The notes under the pieces: model-generated | The model's input: only the letters and a program-made list of their open reading frames with translations | What the model was told of the DNA's origin: nothing | The model's database searches: none | From: Micromonospora sp. BL4 | Lineage (GTDB): Bacteria > Actinomycetota > Actinomycetes > Mycobacteriales > Micromonosporaceae | Assembly: GCF_003667505.1 (NCBI RefSeq) | Contig: NZ_RCVJ01000099.1 | Coordinates: 1 to 54,642, forward strand | Direction of reading: 5' to 3' | DNA: 54,642 nucleotides | In this document: positions 22,966 to 30,936 of the stretch, piece by piece | How the letters are laid out: each line of letters opens with the position of its first letter | Position numbering within the stretch: the stretch's first letter is position 1 | Translations under genes and position numbers: made by a program

Positions 22966-23529
22966 ATGATCGACGCCGTCACCGGGCGGGTCCGGGCGGC
23001 CCAGGACGCCTTCGCCCGGATCAGCCTCGCCCCGCTCATGGTTCGGGTCGGGATCTTCGTCACCGTGCTGGCCGGGTTCGCGGTGGCGTTCCCCGCCGAG
23101 GTGCTGTCCGGCCGGCCGCTCGGCTTGCTCGCGGGGGCCGCGCTGCTGCCCGCGGTGGGTCCGCGCCGGGTCTGGCCGACCTTCGCGGCGCTGGTCATGG
23201 TCGGCGGCTGGCTGCTCGCCACCGACGGTTACGGCCGCCCGGTGGCGCTCTGGCGGCTGCTCGCCGTCGCCGCGCTGCTCTACCTGGGGCACACTCTCTG
23301 CGCGCTGGCCGCGCTGCTGCCCTACGACGGGGTGGTGGACCCGGAGCTGATCACGCGTTGGCTGCTGCGGGCGGCCGCGGTGCTGCTGGGTACCGCCGTG
23401 CTGGGGGTGCTGCTGTTGCAGGTCGCGGGCATCGGCGGGCAGAGCGGGCACCAGTGGGTCACCGTGCTCGGGTTGCTCGTGGCGGTGGGGATAGCCGCGT
23501 TGCTGGGTTGGCTCCTGCGACGCAGGTAA
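22966..23529 (+). CDS. Small polytopic membrane protein, end of MoxR cassette
   Basis: This 187-residue, strongly hydrophobic protein has about five predicted membrane helices and no recognised catalytic motif. It starts 10 bp after the DUF58 stop behind GAGGGGGC and is presumably cotranscribed with the cassette. Its C-terminus ends in a WLLRRR positive cluster, which suggests a cytoplasmic end. Similar small membrane proteins are commonly annotated as hypothetical at this place in related cassettes. A function cannot be given. Confidence 0.75.
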   Translation: MIDAVTGRVRAAQDAFARISLAPLMVRVGIFVTVLAGFAVAFPAEVLSGRPLGLLAGAALLPAVGPRRVWPTFAALVMVGGWLLATDGYGRPVALWRLLAVAALLYLGHTLCALAALLPYDGVVDPELITRWLLRAAAVLLGTAVLGVLLLQVAGIGGQSGHQWVTVLGLLVAVGIAALLGWLLRRR

Positions 23530-23631
23530 AGGGTGTTGCAGCAGGGTTATCCAGGTCACAGGGGTTGTGCTCCGTCACAGATGGGGGCCGCGAGCGGGAT
23601 TACCTGAGTCGGTCGGGGAAAGATAGATGAC

Positions 23632-24963
23632 GTGAATCCGAAGCGGATCCTTGTGGTGGGTGCCGGGCACGTCGGTCTCTATGCCGCCCTGCGCCTGTCG
23701 AAGAAGCTCAGCTCCCGTGAGGCTGAGGTCATCGTGGTTGACCCCCAGCCGCACATGACCTACCAGCCGTTCCTGCCCGAGGCCGCAGCGGGCAACATCT
23801 CTCCCCGGCACTCCGTGGTGCCGCTGCGGCGTGAGTTGCGGCGGTGCACGGTGGTGGCGGGCACGGTCACCCGTGTCGAGCACGACCGCAAGGTGGCCAC
23901 CGTGCAGCCGATCGTCGGCCCGGCCCGGGAGATCGCGTACGACCACGTGATCGTGGCCCCGGGCTCGGTGTCCCGGACGCTGCCGATCCCCGGCCTGCAC
24001 GAGCAGGGCATCGGGTTCAAGACCATCGGCGAGGCGATCTACCTCCGCAACCACGTGCTGGACCGGCTGGACGTGGCGGCCGTCACCCCCGATCCGGAGG
24101 TCCGCCGGTCGGCGCTGACCTTCACCTTCGTCGGTGGTGGCTACGCCGGCATCGAGGCGCTCGCCGAGATGGAGGACATGGCCCGAGACGCCATGCGCTA
24201 CTACCCGGAGCTGGAGCCCGAGGAGATGCGCTGGGTGCTCGTCGAGGCCACCCAGCGGGTGCTGCCCGAGGTGGACCGGGACATGGGCGCCTACACGGTG
24301 CAGCAGCTGCTCAAGCGGAACATGGACATCCGACTGGACACCCGGCTGGAGTCCTGCGTCGACGGGGTGGTCAAGCTCTCCGACGGGGACAGCTTCCGCT
24401 CCGACACCATCGTCTGGACGGCCGGCGTGAAGCCGTCGCCGATGCTGGACGCCACCGATCTCCCGCGCGACGACCGCCGGCGGGTCACCTGCCTGCCCAC
24501 TCTCCAGGTGGTCGACGGTGACCGGGTGGTCGAGGGCGCCTGGAGCGCCGGTGACTGTTCGGCGGTGCCCGACCTGACCAAGGAGCCGGGTAACTTCTGC
24601 TCGCCGAGCGCTCAGCACGCGGTGCGGCAGGCCGCCCTGATGGCCGACAACATCGCGGCGGTCATCCGGGGCCGCGAGCCGGTCAACTACAAGCACAAGC
24701 ACGTCGGCAGCGTGGCCAGCCTCGGCCTGCACAAGGGCGTCGCCCAGGTGTACGGCATCAAGATGACCGGCTGGCCGGCCTGGTTCATGCACCGGACGTA
24801 CCACATGAGCCGGATCCCGTCGTTCAACCGCAAGGTGCGGGTGGTGGTGGACTGGTCGCTGGCGTTCTTCCTCAAGCGTGAGGTGGTCGCCCTGGGCCAG
24901 CTGCACGACCCGCGCGAGGAGTTCGTCGAGGCGTCCCAGCCGGTCGGCGCTCCCCGGGTCTGA
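23632..24963 (+). CDS. ndh: Type II NADH dehydrogenase / FAD-dependent oxidoreductase
   Basis: This 443-residue non-proton-pumping NADH:quinone oxidoreductase would feed electrons from NADH into the membrane quinone pool. The FAD-binding dinucleotide fold is VVGAGHVG near residue 8, and the NADH-binding fold is FVGGGYAGIE at 166-175. The WTAGVKPSP and AGDCSAVPD segments contact FAD. The CSPSAQHAVRQA stretch and an amphipathic C-terminus serve membrane attachment. The GTG start has GGGGAAAG 8 nt upstream. A 102-bp region separates it from the MoxR cassette. A strong bidirectional terminator follows. Confidence 0.93.
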   Translation: MNPKRILVVGAGHVGLYAALRLSKKLSSREAEVIVVDPQPHMTYQPFLPEAAAGNISPRHSVVPLRRELRRCTVVAGTVTRVEHDRKVATVQPIVGPAREIAYDHVIVAPGSVSRTLPIPGLHEQGIGFKTIGEAIYLRNHVLDRLDVAAVTPDPEVRRSALTFTFVGGGYAGIEALAEMEDMARDAMRYYPELEPEEMRWVLVEATQRVLPEVDRDMGAYTVQQLLKRNMDIRLDTRLESCVDGVVKLSDGDSFRSDTIVWTAGVKPSPMLDATDLPRDDRRRVTCLPTLQVVDGDRVVEGAWSAGDCSAVPDLTKEPGNFCSPSAQHAVRQAALMADNIAAVIRGREPVNYKHKHVGSVASLGLHKGVAQVYGIKMTGWPAWFMHRTYHMSRIPSFNRKVRVVVDWSLAFFLKREVVALGQLHDPREEFVEASQPVGAPRV

Positions 24964-24977
24964 CCCAGTCGTACGAG

Positions 24978-25019
24978 AAGGGCCCCTCCTCCACCGTCTT
25001 CGGTGCGGGAGGGGCCCTT
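24978..25019. terminator. Bidirectional intrinsic terminator
   Basis: Perfect 12-bp arms AAGGGCCCCTCC at 24978-24989 and its complement at 25008-25019 enclose an inner CACCG/CGGTG stem. A short T-run (25018-25021) follows on the plus strand, and an A-rich GAGAA precedes on the other side. It serves the convergent ndh and membrane-protein genes. Confidence 0.88.
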
Positions 25020-25043
25020 TTCCGTTTACAGCGCCGGATCCGA

Positions 25044-26918
25044 TCAGACCCGCCAGATCCAGGCGTCGGCGATCCGGGTGGCCGGGCCGTAGAGCTGCTC
25101 CAGGGTCGCGCGCAGACTCTCCACGTGTGGGGCGTCGTCCGCCAGGGCCACGCACGAGGCGCCCCAGAAGTCGGCGTCCCGGGCGGCCTGCCGGCGCTGC
25201 TCGTCACCGATGGCCGGCTGGTCGCCGCGTCGCGCGACGTCGGCGAGCAGGGCGGACGTGGGCTGCTTGAAGGTGCCCATCGCCGCGGTGCCGCCCCGCC
25301 CGTACGGGCCGATGAAGAACCCCTCGGGCAGACCGAAGCCGGCGTCGGCGGCGGCGGCCCAGCGCATCGGCCACGGTTCCTTGGGCGTGGGCAGCGGCAC
25401 CGGGACCAGCACCCCGCCGGGACGGACGCACTGCCGCCAGTGCCCGCCGGTGATGAACTCCGGCACGGCGGGCCGCTCGGCCGTCGGCAGCGGGGTCGGG
25501 AAGATCGGCAGCAGCGCCGCGACGACGGCCAGCGGCACCAGCCGTCGCGCCCGACCGGTGCTCCGCAGGGCCTTGTCGAGCGCCAGCACCAGCAGCGTCG
25601 CGATGATCGGGAGCAGCGCCAGGCCGAACCGCATCGGCAGCGCGCCGTCCACCACCGGCAGCCCGGCCAGCAGGGCGTACGGGCCGGGCAGCGCCGTCCT
25701 GGTGCCGCCGAGCACCACCTCCGGGCCAAGCGAGAGCGCGCCCATCACCAGTGCCGCGACCACGCAGGCGAGCACCAACCGGCGGCGCCCCACCCAGATC
25801 CAGACCGCGCAGGCCGCGGTGACCAGCAGCAGCGGCCAGCCGAGGAAGGTGTTGTACTCGGCCGGGCCGGTGGTCAGCCGGGCGGACTCGGCGCTGCCGG
25901 CCACCGACAGCGGGGAGACGGTCCACCAGCTGCTCAGGTCGGCGGAGAAGTAGGCCGGGCTGAACATCCCGTCGGCGACCCCCTGCGGCCCGGCGAACTG
26001 GAACCACAGCGGATATCCGAGCACCAGCAGGGCCAGCCCGGCGGCGACCGCCAGCCCGCCGGCGAAGGTCGGCAGCGCCCGGCGGGCCAGGTCCCGGTCC
26101 GCCACGGCGTAGCTGACCGCCATCACCAGCATCGTGACGGCGGCGAGGAAGAGCACCTCCTCGCCGATGAAGACCTGTGCGGTGACCGCCGTGGCGAGCC
26201 CGGCCGCGGAGCTGAACACGCGCCGCCGGTCCGGTCCGGCGGGCGGTGAGCGGTCGGGCCCGGCGGGGGTGCCGGGCGGCGTCGGTCCCGGGTCGGACGC
26301 CCGCAGCAGCCGGACCACCAGCCAGACGATCACCGGCACCAGCCACTGGGCGGTCATGTGCAGATGACTGTTGGTCTGCGAGATCATGCCGGGGCCGAAC
26401 CCGCACAGTCCTCCGCCGAGGGCGGCGGCGAGCCGCCGGGCGCGCAACGCCCGGTGGAACAGCAGGTACCAGGCGACGGCGGTGCCGGCCAGGTTGGCGG
26501 CGGCGAGCAGCGCGAAGGTGACCGGGGCGCCGAGCAGCAGCGTGATCGGCGCGCAGACGATGCCGAGCGCGATGACCGTGGTGTTGGTCATCAGGTTGAC
26601 CCCGTCCGGGGCGTTGAGCCGGTCGGTGAGCAGGCTGAAGTCACCGAGCAACGCTCGCGCGTCGACCGCGAGGAACCACTCGTAGAGGGTCTGGTCCTCC
26701 GGGTTCAGCGCCAGCGTCCGTCCGGACGGGTCGGGCCACAGCCCGTGGGTGAGCCAGCCGGCCACCACCGTGCAGATCAGCGCGACGAGCAGGTCCGCCC
26801 GGTGCCGGCGGGCGGCGGCCAGCAGCCGGACGGCCCAGGGTTGGCGGTTGATCTGATCGGCGAGGCGGAAGGCCTGCTCAGGGGCGGCGTCGGAGGCCGT
26901 GGGGGCTGCGCTGCTCAC
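25044..26918 (-). CDS. Large polytopic membrane protein, possibly GT-C glycosyltransferase-like
   Basis: This 624-residue integral membrane protein has roughly 11-13 hydrophobic segments. A long extracytoplasmic loop follows the first helix and contains PEDQTLYEWFL...LTDRLNAPDGVNLM. The C-terminal domain is soluble, about 150 residues. Acidic residues in the first loop and this topology recall GT-C-fold glycosyltransferases acting on polyprenyl-phosphate sugars, but no diagnostic motif is conclusive. The start is GTG 26918, 7 nt after a TAGGGT -10 box. Any longer frame would run into the tRNA region. The gene is transcribed away from the tRNA and converges on ndh. Confidence 0.75.
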   Translation of the reverse strand: MSSAAPTASDAAPEQAFRLADQINRQPWAVRLLAAARRHRADLLVALICTVVAGWLTHGLWPDPSGRTLALNPEDQTLYEWFLAVDARALLGDFSLLTDRLNAPDGVNLMTNTTVIALGIVCAPITLLLGAPVTFALLAAANLAGTAVAWYLLFHRALRARRLAAALGGGLCGFGPGMISQTNSHLHMTAQWLVPVIVWLVVRLLRASDPGPTPPGTPAGPDRSPPAGPDRRRVFSSAAGLATAVTAQVFIGEEVLFLAAVTMLVMAVSYAVADRDLARRALPTFAGGLAVAAGLALLVLGYPLWFQFAGPQGVADGMFSPAYFSADLSSWWTVSPLSVAGSAESARLTTGPAEYNTFLGWPLLLVTAACAVWIWVGRRRLVLACVVAALVMGALSLGPEVVLGGTRTALPGPYALLAGLPVVDGALPMRFGLALLPIIATLLVLALDKALRSTGRARRLVPLAVVAALLPIFPTPLPTAERPAVPEFITGGHWRQCVRPGGVLVPVPLPTPKEPWPMRWAAAADAGFGLPEGFFIGPYGRGGTAAMGTFKQPTSALLADVARRGDQPAIGDEQRRQAARDADFWGASCVALADDAPHVESLRATLEQLYGPATRIADAWIWRV

Positions 26919-26931
26919 GGCATCGACCCTA
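26916..26931 (-). promoter_or_regulatory. Leaderless-type promoter of the polytopic membrane protein gene
   Basis: On the minus strand TAGGGT (26931-26926) lies 7 nt before GTG 26918. There is no ribosome binding site. Confidence 0.5.
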
Positions 26932-27019
26932 ATGCGGCCAGCCTGGCGGGGTACGCCGGGTCGCCGCGAACCGGCTACGGTGACACTGCACCGTGCGTGT
27001 CGGCGCGCCGGTGCCACCC

Positions 27020-27103
27020 GCCCGGGTGGTGGAACGGCAGACACGGCCGCCTTAAAAGCGGCTGCCGCAAGGCGTGCGGGTTCGACCCCCGCCCCGGGCA
27101 CCA
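27020..27103 (+). tRNA. tRNA-Leu (anticodon TAA), bldA-type
   Basis: This class II tRNA has a 7-bp acceptor stem GCCCGGG/CCCGGGC (27020-27026 with 27093-27099), discriminator A and encoded CCA (27101-27103). The anticodon stem is GCCGC/GCGGC around loop CTTAAAA, giving anticodon TAA at 27053-27055. A long variable arm has a GCAA loop, and the T-arm has TTCGACC. It reads UUA, the rarest leucine codon in such GC-rich genomes. In Streptomyces the equivalent gene is bldA, a regulator of development and secondary metabolism. Confidence 0.97.
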
Positions 27104-27209
27104 GCGGGGCCAGGACACATTCTCATTCGTGATCACCAGGAGTTGGTCCGGCCGTTTACTCTTGGAGGGCACGTTCACGTGCAAACGACCCCCTGAGGGA
27201 GGCCAGACA

Positions 27210-28025
27210 GTGAAGACCTCGAACCCGGTGCTCGCCCGGCTCGGCCAGGCGGCCGAGCGGGAGCGTTCCGCCGGGTACGCCCCGACCGGGCCGTACGGAC
27301 AGCCCGGCATTCCCCAGCAGTACCCGTCCCAGGCCGGTTACCCGGCAGCGCCCCCCACCGTGGCGCCCATGACCGTCGACGACGTGGTGGTCAAGACCGT
27401 CGCCCTGCTCGGCATCCTCGGCATCTCCGCCGCGGCCGCCTGGGTGCTCGTGCCCGACGCGCTGGTCGGTGCCGCCTGGATCGGCGCGGCGGTCGTCGGC
27501 CTGGTGCTCGGCCTGATCATCTCGTTCTCCCGGATGGCCAACCCGGCGCTGGTCATCACGTACGCGGTCGTCGAGGGTGTCTTCGTCGGCATGGTCAGCA
27601 AGGCGTTCGAGACGGCGTACGACGGCATCGTGCTCCAGGCCGCCGCGGCCAGCTTCGGGATCTTCTTCCTGATGGCGATGCTCTACCGGGCGAAGGTCAT
27701 CCGGGCCACCCCGGCCTTCGTCAAGGGCATGATCGCGGTGATGGTCGGCCTCTTCGCGGTCATGCTGATCAACCTGGTGCTGGCCCTGTTCGGCGTCAAC
27801 ACCGGTCTGCGCGACGGCAGCCCGTTGGCGATCGGCTTCAGCCTGGTGTGCATCGTGGTCGCCTCGCTGAGCTTCGTGCTCAGCTTCAAGGAGATCGAGG
27901 ACGGCGTCCGGATGGGCCTGCCGCAGCGCTACTCCTGGACGGCCGCCTTCGGCATCCTGGTCAGCCTGGTCTGGCTCTACATCGAGATCCTGCGACTGCT
28001 GAGCTACTTCCAGGGCGACGACTGA
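27210..28025 (+). CDS. Bax inhibitor-1/YccA family membrane protein (copy 1)
   Basis: This 271-residue protein has a cytoplasmic Pro/Tyr/Gln-rich N-terminus (1-50) and seven predicted membrane helices of the Bax inhibitor-1 fold, a putative ion or proton-leak channel family. The C-terminus matches the YccA-like subgroup (SFKEIEDGVRMGLPQRYSWTAAFGILVSLVWLYIEILRLL). The start is GTG 27210 with GGGAGG upstream, and the segment MTVDDVVVKTVALL marks the beginning of the membrane part. A short GCACG/CGTGC hairpin is in its leader. A paralogue follows 309 bp downstream. The physiological role is unknown. Confidence 0.9.
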   Translation: MKTSNPVLARLGQAAERERSAGYAPTGPYGQPGIPQQYPSQAGYPAAPPTVAPMTVDDVVVKTVALLGILGISAAAAWVLVPDALVGAAWIGAAVVGLVLGLIISFSRMANPALVITYAVVEGVFVGMVSKAFETAYDGIVLQAAAASFGIFFLMAMLYRAKVIRATPAFVKGMIAVMVGLFAVMLINLVLALFGVNTGLRDGSPLAIGFSLVCIVVASLSFVLSFKEIEDGVRMGLPQRYSWTAAFGILVSLVWLYIEILRLLSYFQGDD

Positions 28026-28045
28026 CCTCGTCCGCGCTGCTGACC

Positions 28046-28079
28046 GGCGCCCGCCTCCGCTTCCGCGGGGGCGGGCGCC
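28046..28079 (+). terminator. Stem-loop after yccA copy 1
   Basis: Perfect 10-bp arms GGCGCCCGCC (28046-28055) and complement (28070-28079) enclose a 14-nt loop. It lies 20 bp after the stop and has no T-tract. Confidence 0.55.
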
Positions 28080-28143
28080 GTCGTCTGCGCCGGCCGTGCC
28101 GTTTACCCGCCGCCGCCGGTCCGCCCGGGGCAGAGTGACTGCG

Positions 28144-28307
28144 AGGGCGTGTGTCAAAGCCTCGGTCGAGCCGAGGCGGAGTCCAGGCGGCGGACCGGCG
28201 AGGCGGGAATCGGTCCGGATACCGGTGTTGTATCCGGACCGATTCCCAACGCGGCCGGTCGTCGTCTGGGCCCGTCGCAGGCCGGCAGGGACTTTGACAC
28301 ACGCCCT
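28144..28307. repeat. Nested palindromic element with terminal inverted repeats (MITE-like)
   Basis: The 164-bp element is bounded by perfect 16-bp inverted repeats AGGGCGTGTGTCAAAG (28144-28159) and complement (28292-28307). Inside are a 7-bp stem with 5-nt loop (28159-28177) and a perfect 17-bp palindrome with a 9-nt loop (28205-28221 with 28231-28247). It fills most of the gap between the two yccA paralogues and encodes nothing plausible. No obvious target duplication flanks it. Confidence 0.75.
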
Positions 28308-28334
28308 GGGGGTACGCGGGCGAAGGAGGCGGCG

Positions 28335-29093
28335 GTGCGCAGCAACAATCCGGTGCTCAACCGGCTGGACGAGACCGGCCGGTTGGAGGCCCGGGTGCTC
28401 GGTGCCCGCGACGTCGAGGCGATGACCGTCGACGACGTGGTGGTTCGTACCGTCGGGTTGTTGCTGCTGACCGGCGCGGCCGCGGCGGTCTCCTGGGCGG
28501 TGATCCCCGACGCCGTGTGGCTGGGCGCCGCGCTTGCCGGCAGCGCGCTCGCCTCGATCGCACTGGTCCTGGTCATCTCGCTGCGGGGGATCACCAACCC
28601 TGTGCCGATCGTCGGCTACGCCCTTCTCCAGGGCCTGCTGCTGGGGGTCGCGAGCCGTACCTTCGAACAGGTCTATCCGGGCATCGTGGTGCAGGCGGTG
28701 GCCGGCACCTTCGGCGTCTTTCTCGGCATGGCGGCGCTCTACCGGGCCCGGATCATCCGGGCGACGCCCCGGTTGGCCCGCCTGGTGATCGGCACGCTGC
28801 TCGGCATCGCCGTGCTCAGCGTGGTCAACCTGGTGTCGTACCTGATTTCGGGGCGGCCGGGGCTGGCGGTCTACAGCGTCAGTGGGGAGGTCGGCTGGCT
28901 GCCGTACGCCTTCTCGGTCGTGGCCATCATCGCCGGCGCGTTCAGCTTCATCCTGGACTTCGATCTCGTCGAGCGCTCGGTGCGCGACGGTCGACCCCGG
29001 CGGTACGCGTGGCTGAGCGCGTTCGGACTGCTCACCGGGTTGGTCTTCCTCTACTGGCAGCTGCTGCGGCTGCTCAGTTACCTGCGCCGCTAA
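28335..29093 (+). CDS. Bax inhibitor-1/YccA family membrane protein (copy 2)
   Basis: This 252-residue paralogue of the preceding membrane protein shares the N-terminal NNPVLNRL...AMTVDDVVVRTVGLL pattern and the C-terminal RRYAWLSAFGLLTGLVFLYWQLLRLL. It lacks the Pro-rich N-terminal extension and has diverged clearly, so the duplication is not recent. Start GTG 28335 is supported by AAGGAGG 5 nt upstream. A longer frame beginning inside the palindromic element is rejected. The two copies flank that element. The function is unknown beyond the family. Confidence 0.88.
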   Translation: MRSNNPVLNRLDETGRLEARVLGARDVEAMTVDDVVVRTVGLLLLTGAAAAVSWAVIPDAVWLGAALAGSALASIALVLVISLRGITNPVPIVGYALLQGLLLGVASRTFEQVYPGIVVQAVAGTFGVFLGMAALYRARIIRATPRLARLVIGTLLGIAVLSVVNLVSYLISGRPGLAVYSVSGEVGWLPYAFSVVAIIAGAFSFILDFDLVERSVRDGRPRRYAWLSAFGLLTGLVFLYWQLLRLLSYLRR

Positions 29094-29106
29094 CCCGGCC
29101 GTGCAT

Positions 29107-29181
29107 GATCGACTCGGTTTTCCTGATGTCGGGGTCTCCCGGTCGCGGTGATACGCCGATGTCCGGGAAATCGAGTCGATC
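29107..29181 (+). repeat. Palindromic intergenic element, family member C
   Basis: The 75-nt element reads GATCGACTC, nine variable bases, GATGTCGGGGTCTCC, 17 nt, CGATGTC, nine variable bases, GAGTCGATC. As RNA the arms (29107-29132 with 29156-29181) pair over 26 positions with four G-U pairs and one mismatch. The boxes and spacing are those of the element at 15292-15360. Confidence 0.75.
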
Positions 29182-29204
29182 TCGGGCTCCGCGCCGTCCG
29201 GCCG

Positions 29205-29221
29205 TAGACTCGGCGGCGATG
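29205..29221 (+). promoter_or_regulatory. Leaderless-type promoter of the 106-aa gene
   Basis: TAGACT at 29205-29210 is 8 nt before ATG 29219. No ribosome site and no good -35 box are visible. Confidence 0.45.
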
Positions 29222-29539
29222 AGCGCAGCGGAGTTGGACCAGGCGGTGCAGTTGCTGGTCCGTCAGGTCGGGCACTGGGAGCAGCCGCGCTGGGCGGCGG
29301 TGGCGACCACCGGCAACATGCCCCGCGCCGACCTGATGCACCGGCTGGTGCAGGAGATCGCCAACCTGGCCGCCGACGCCGAGGGCGCACCCCGCCGGGT
29401 GGTGCCGCGGCTGGACAACGACCTGGCCCTGCCCGACCAGCTACGGGTGGTCGCGGCGGACCTGGTTGCCGCCGGCCCGGGTGCCGAGGTGCTGGCGCGG
29501 GCCGCCGCCGAGGTGACGGCGACCCGCAGCGCGCTCTAG
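29219..29539 (+). CDS. Conserved-looking small protein of unknown function
   Basis: This 106-residue soluble protein is largely alpha-helical in appearance (MSAAELDQAVQLLVRQVGHWEQPRW...) with no known motif. Coding potential is supported by high GC at third codon positions, the -10 box at the right distance and a stop just before a terminator-like hairpin. It converges on the thiolase gene. I do not recognise its family. The motif DLMHRLVQEIANLAADAEG may be a core helix pair. Confidence 0.65.
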   Translation: MSAAELDQAVQLLVRQVGHWEQPRWAAVATTGNMPRADLMHRLVQEIANLAADAEGAPRRVVPRLDNDLALPDQLRVVAADLVAAGPGAEVLARAAAEVTATRSAL

Positions 29540-29590
29540 GAGACTGCCGGAAACCCCGCGGCCGCCGCCCCGAGGTTTCCCGACCGTCTC
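29540..29590. terminator. Hairpin between convergent genes
   Basis: GGAAACC (29549-29555) pairs with GGTTTCC (29574-29580). An outer GAGAC/GTCTC pair (29540-29544 with 29586-29590) extends it. It sits immediately after the stop of the 106-aa gene and before the thiolase stop. Confidence 0.55.
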
Positions 29591-29595
29591 TGAGC

Positions 29596-30858
29596 TCAGC
29601 TCAGCCGCTCCAGCACCATGGCCATGCCCTGACCGCCGCCGACGCACATGGTCTCCAGACCGATGGTCTTGTCGTGCCACTCGAGGGCGTTGAGCAGGGT
29701 GCCGGTGATCCGGGCGCCGGTCATGCCGAACGGGTGGCCGACCGCGATCGCGCCGCCCATCACGTTCAGCTTCTCCTCCGGGATGCCCAGCTGCCGGTAG
29801 GAGGGGATGACCTGCGCGGCGAACGCCTCGTTGATCTCGACCAGGTCGACGTCGTCGATGGTCATGCCGGCCCGGCGCAGCGCCTGCCGGGACGCCTCGA
29901 CCGGACCGAGGCCCATGATCTCCGGCGACAACGCGGTCACGCCGGTGGAGACGATGCGGGCCAGCGGGGTCAACCCGAGCTCCTCGGCCCGCTGGGCGCT
30001 CATGATGACCACGGCGGCAGCGCCGTCGTTGAGCGGGCAGCAGTTGCCGGCGGTGATCCGACCGTCCGGACGGAACACCGGCTTCAGGCCGGACACGCCC
30101 TCCAGGGTGACGCCCGCCCGCGGACCGTCGTCGGTGCTCACCACCGTGCCGTCCGGAGTGGTGACCGGGGTGATCTCCCGGGCCCAGAAGCCGTCGGCGA
30201 TGGCCTTCTCGGCGAGGTTCTGGCTGCGGACGCCGAACGCGTCCATGTCGGCGCGGGTGACGTCGTACACCTGGGCCAGGTTCTCCGCGGTCTGCCCCAT
30301 GGTCAGGTAGATGTCCGGCAGCTCGCCGGACTCGCGCGGGTCGGCCCACACCTCGGCGCCACCCTGCGCGCGACGCTTCGAGCGCTCACCGGCCGCCGCG
30401 AAGCGCGGGTTCTCCCAGCCGCCGCCGACCAGCGCCTGCGCCTCGGGGGGCAGCCCGTCGGAGCTGCCCCGCGCGTACCGGGAGACCATCTCCACGCCGG
30501 CGGAGACGAACACGTCGCCCTCGCCGGCCCGGATCGCGTGCATGGCCATCCGGGTGGTCTGCAGGGAAGAGGCGCAGTAGCGGGTCAGCGTGGCGCCGGG
30601 CACGGTGTCCAGCCCGAGCAGGGTGGACACCACGCGGGCCATGTTGAAGCCCTGCTCGCCGCCGGGCAGGCCGCACCCGAGGTAGAGGTCGTCGATCGTG
30701 GTCGGATCGAGCTGGGGGATCTTGTCCAGGGCCGCCTGGACGATGGTCGCGGCGAGGTCGTCCGAGCGGACATCGCGCAGGGACCCCTTGTGCGCCCGGC
30801 CGATGGGGGAGCGGGCGGTGGCGACGATGACGGCGTCGCGGGACGACTCAATCGGCAT
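29596..30858 (-). CDS. fadA: Acetyl-CoA C-acyltransferase (thiolase, FadA type)
   Basis: This 420-residue thiolase catalyses the thiolytic cleavage step of beta-oxidation (or the reverse condensation). The acyl-enzyme cysteine is in TRYCASSLQ near residue 94. The second site is formed by [17 protein letters not shown] (His) and the C-terminal CVGGGQG cysteine. Length and motifs are normal. Its place next to an SGNH hydrolase and upstream of cbs matches the M. tuberculosis fadA3 neighbourhood. It has its own leaderless-type promoter. No partner fadB gene is in the window. Confidence 0.93.
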   Translation of the reverse strand: MPIESSRDAVIVATARSPIGRAHKGSLRDVRSDDLAATIVQAALDKIPQLDPTTIDDLYLGCGLPGGEQGFNMARVVSTLLGLDTVPGATLTRYCASSLQTTRMAMHAIRAGEGDVFVSAGVEMVSRYARGSSDGLPPEAQALVGGGWENPRFAAAGERSKRRAQGGAEVWADPRESGELPDIYLTMGQTAENLAQVYDVTRADMDAFGVRSQNLAEKAIADGFWAREITPVTTPDGTVVSTDDGPRAGVTLEGVSGLKPVFRPDGRITAGNCCPLNDGAAAVVIMSAQRAEELGLTPLARIVSTGVTALSPEIMGLGPVEASRQALRRAGMTIDDVDLVEINEAFAAQVIPSYRQLGIPEEKLNVMGGAIAVGHPFGMTGARITGTLLNALEWHDKTIGLETMCVGGGQGMAMVLERLS

Positions 30859-30870
30859 GGACCCACGTTA
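30856..30870 (-). promoter_or_regulatory. Leaderless-type promoter of the thiolase gene
   Basis: On the minus strand TAACGT (30870-30865) lies 6 nt before ATG 30858. A weak TTCCGC -35 is 18 nt further upstream. Confidence 0.45.
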
Positions 30871-30936
30871 ACCCGCCGGTAACTTGGCGCGGAAGAAGCC
30901 GGCCCGGCGGGAAATGTCACCCCGAGCCCGGTCGAT

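Noticed and set aside
26358..27209. Long N-terminal extension of the first yccA protein through the tRNA
   Set aside because: It would read through a complete tRNA and antisense to a membrane gene. The paralogue's N-terminus and a ribosome site fix the start at 27210.
28144..28307. Insertion sequence or its remnant with a transposase
   Set aside because: No transposase-like frame or DDE motif is present and the element is only 164 bp. It is kept as a non-autonomous repeat candidate only.
28149..28334. Extension of the second yccA protein into the palindromic element
   Set aside because: The extra residues encode the repeat itself. GTG 28335 has an AAGGAGG site and aligns with the first copy.
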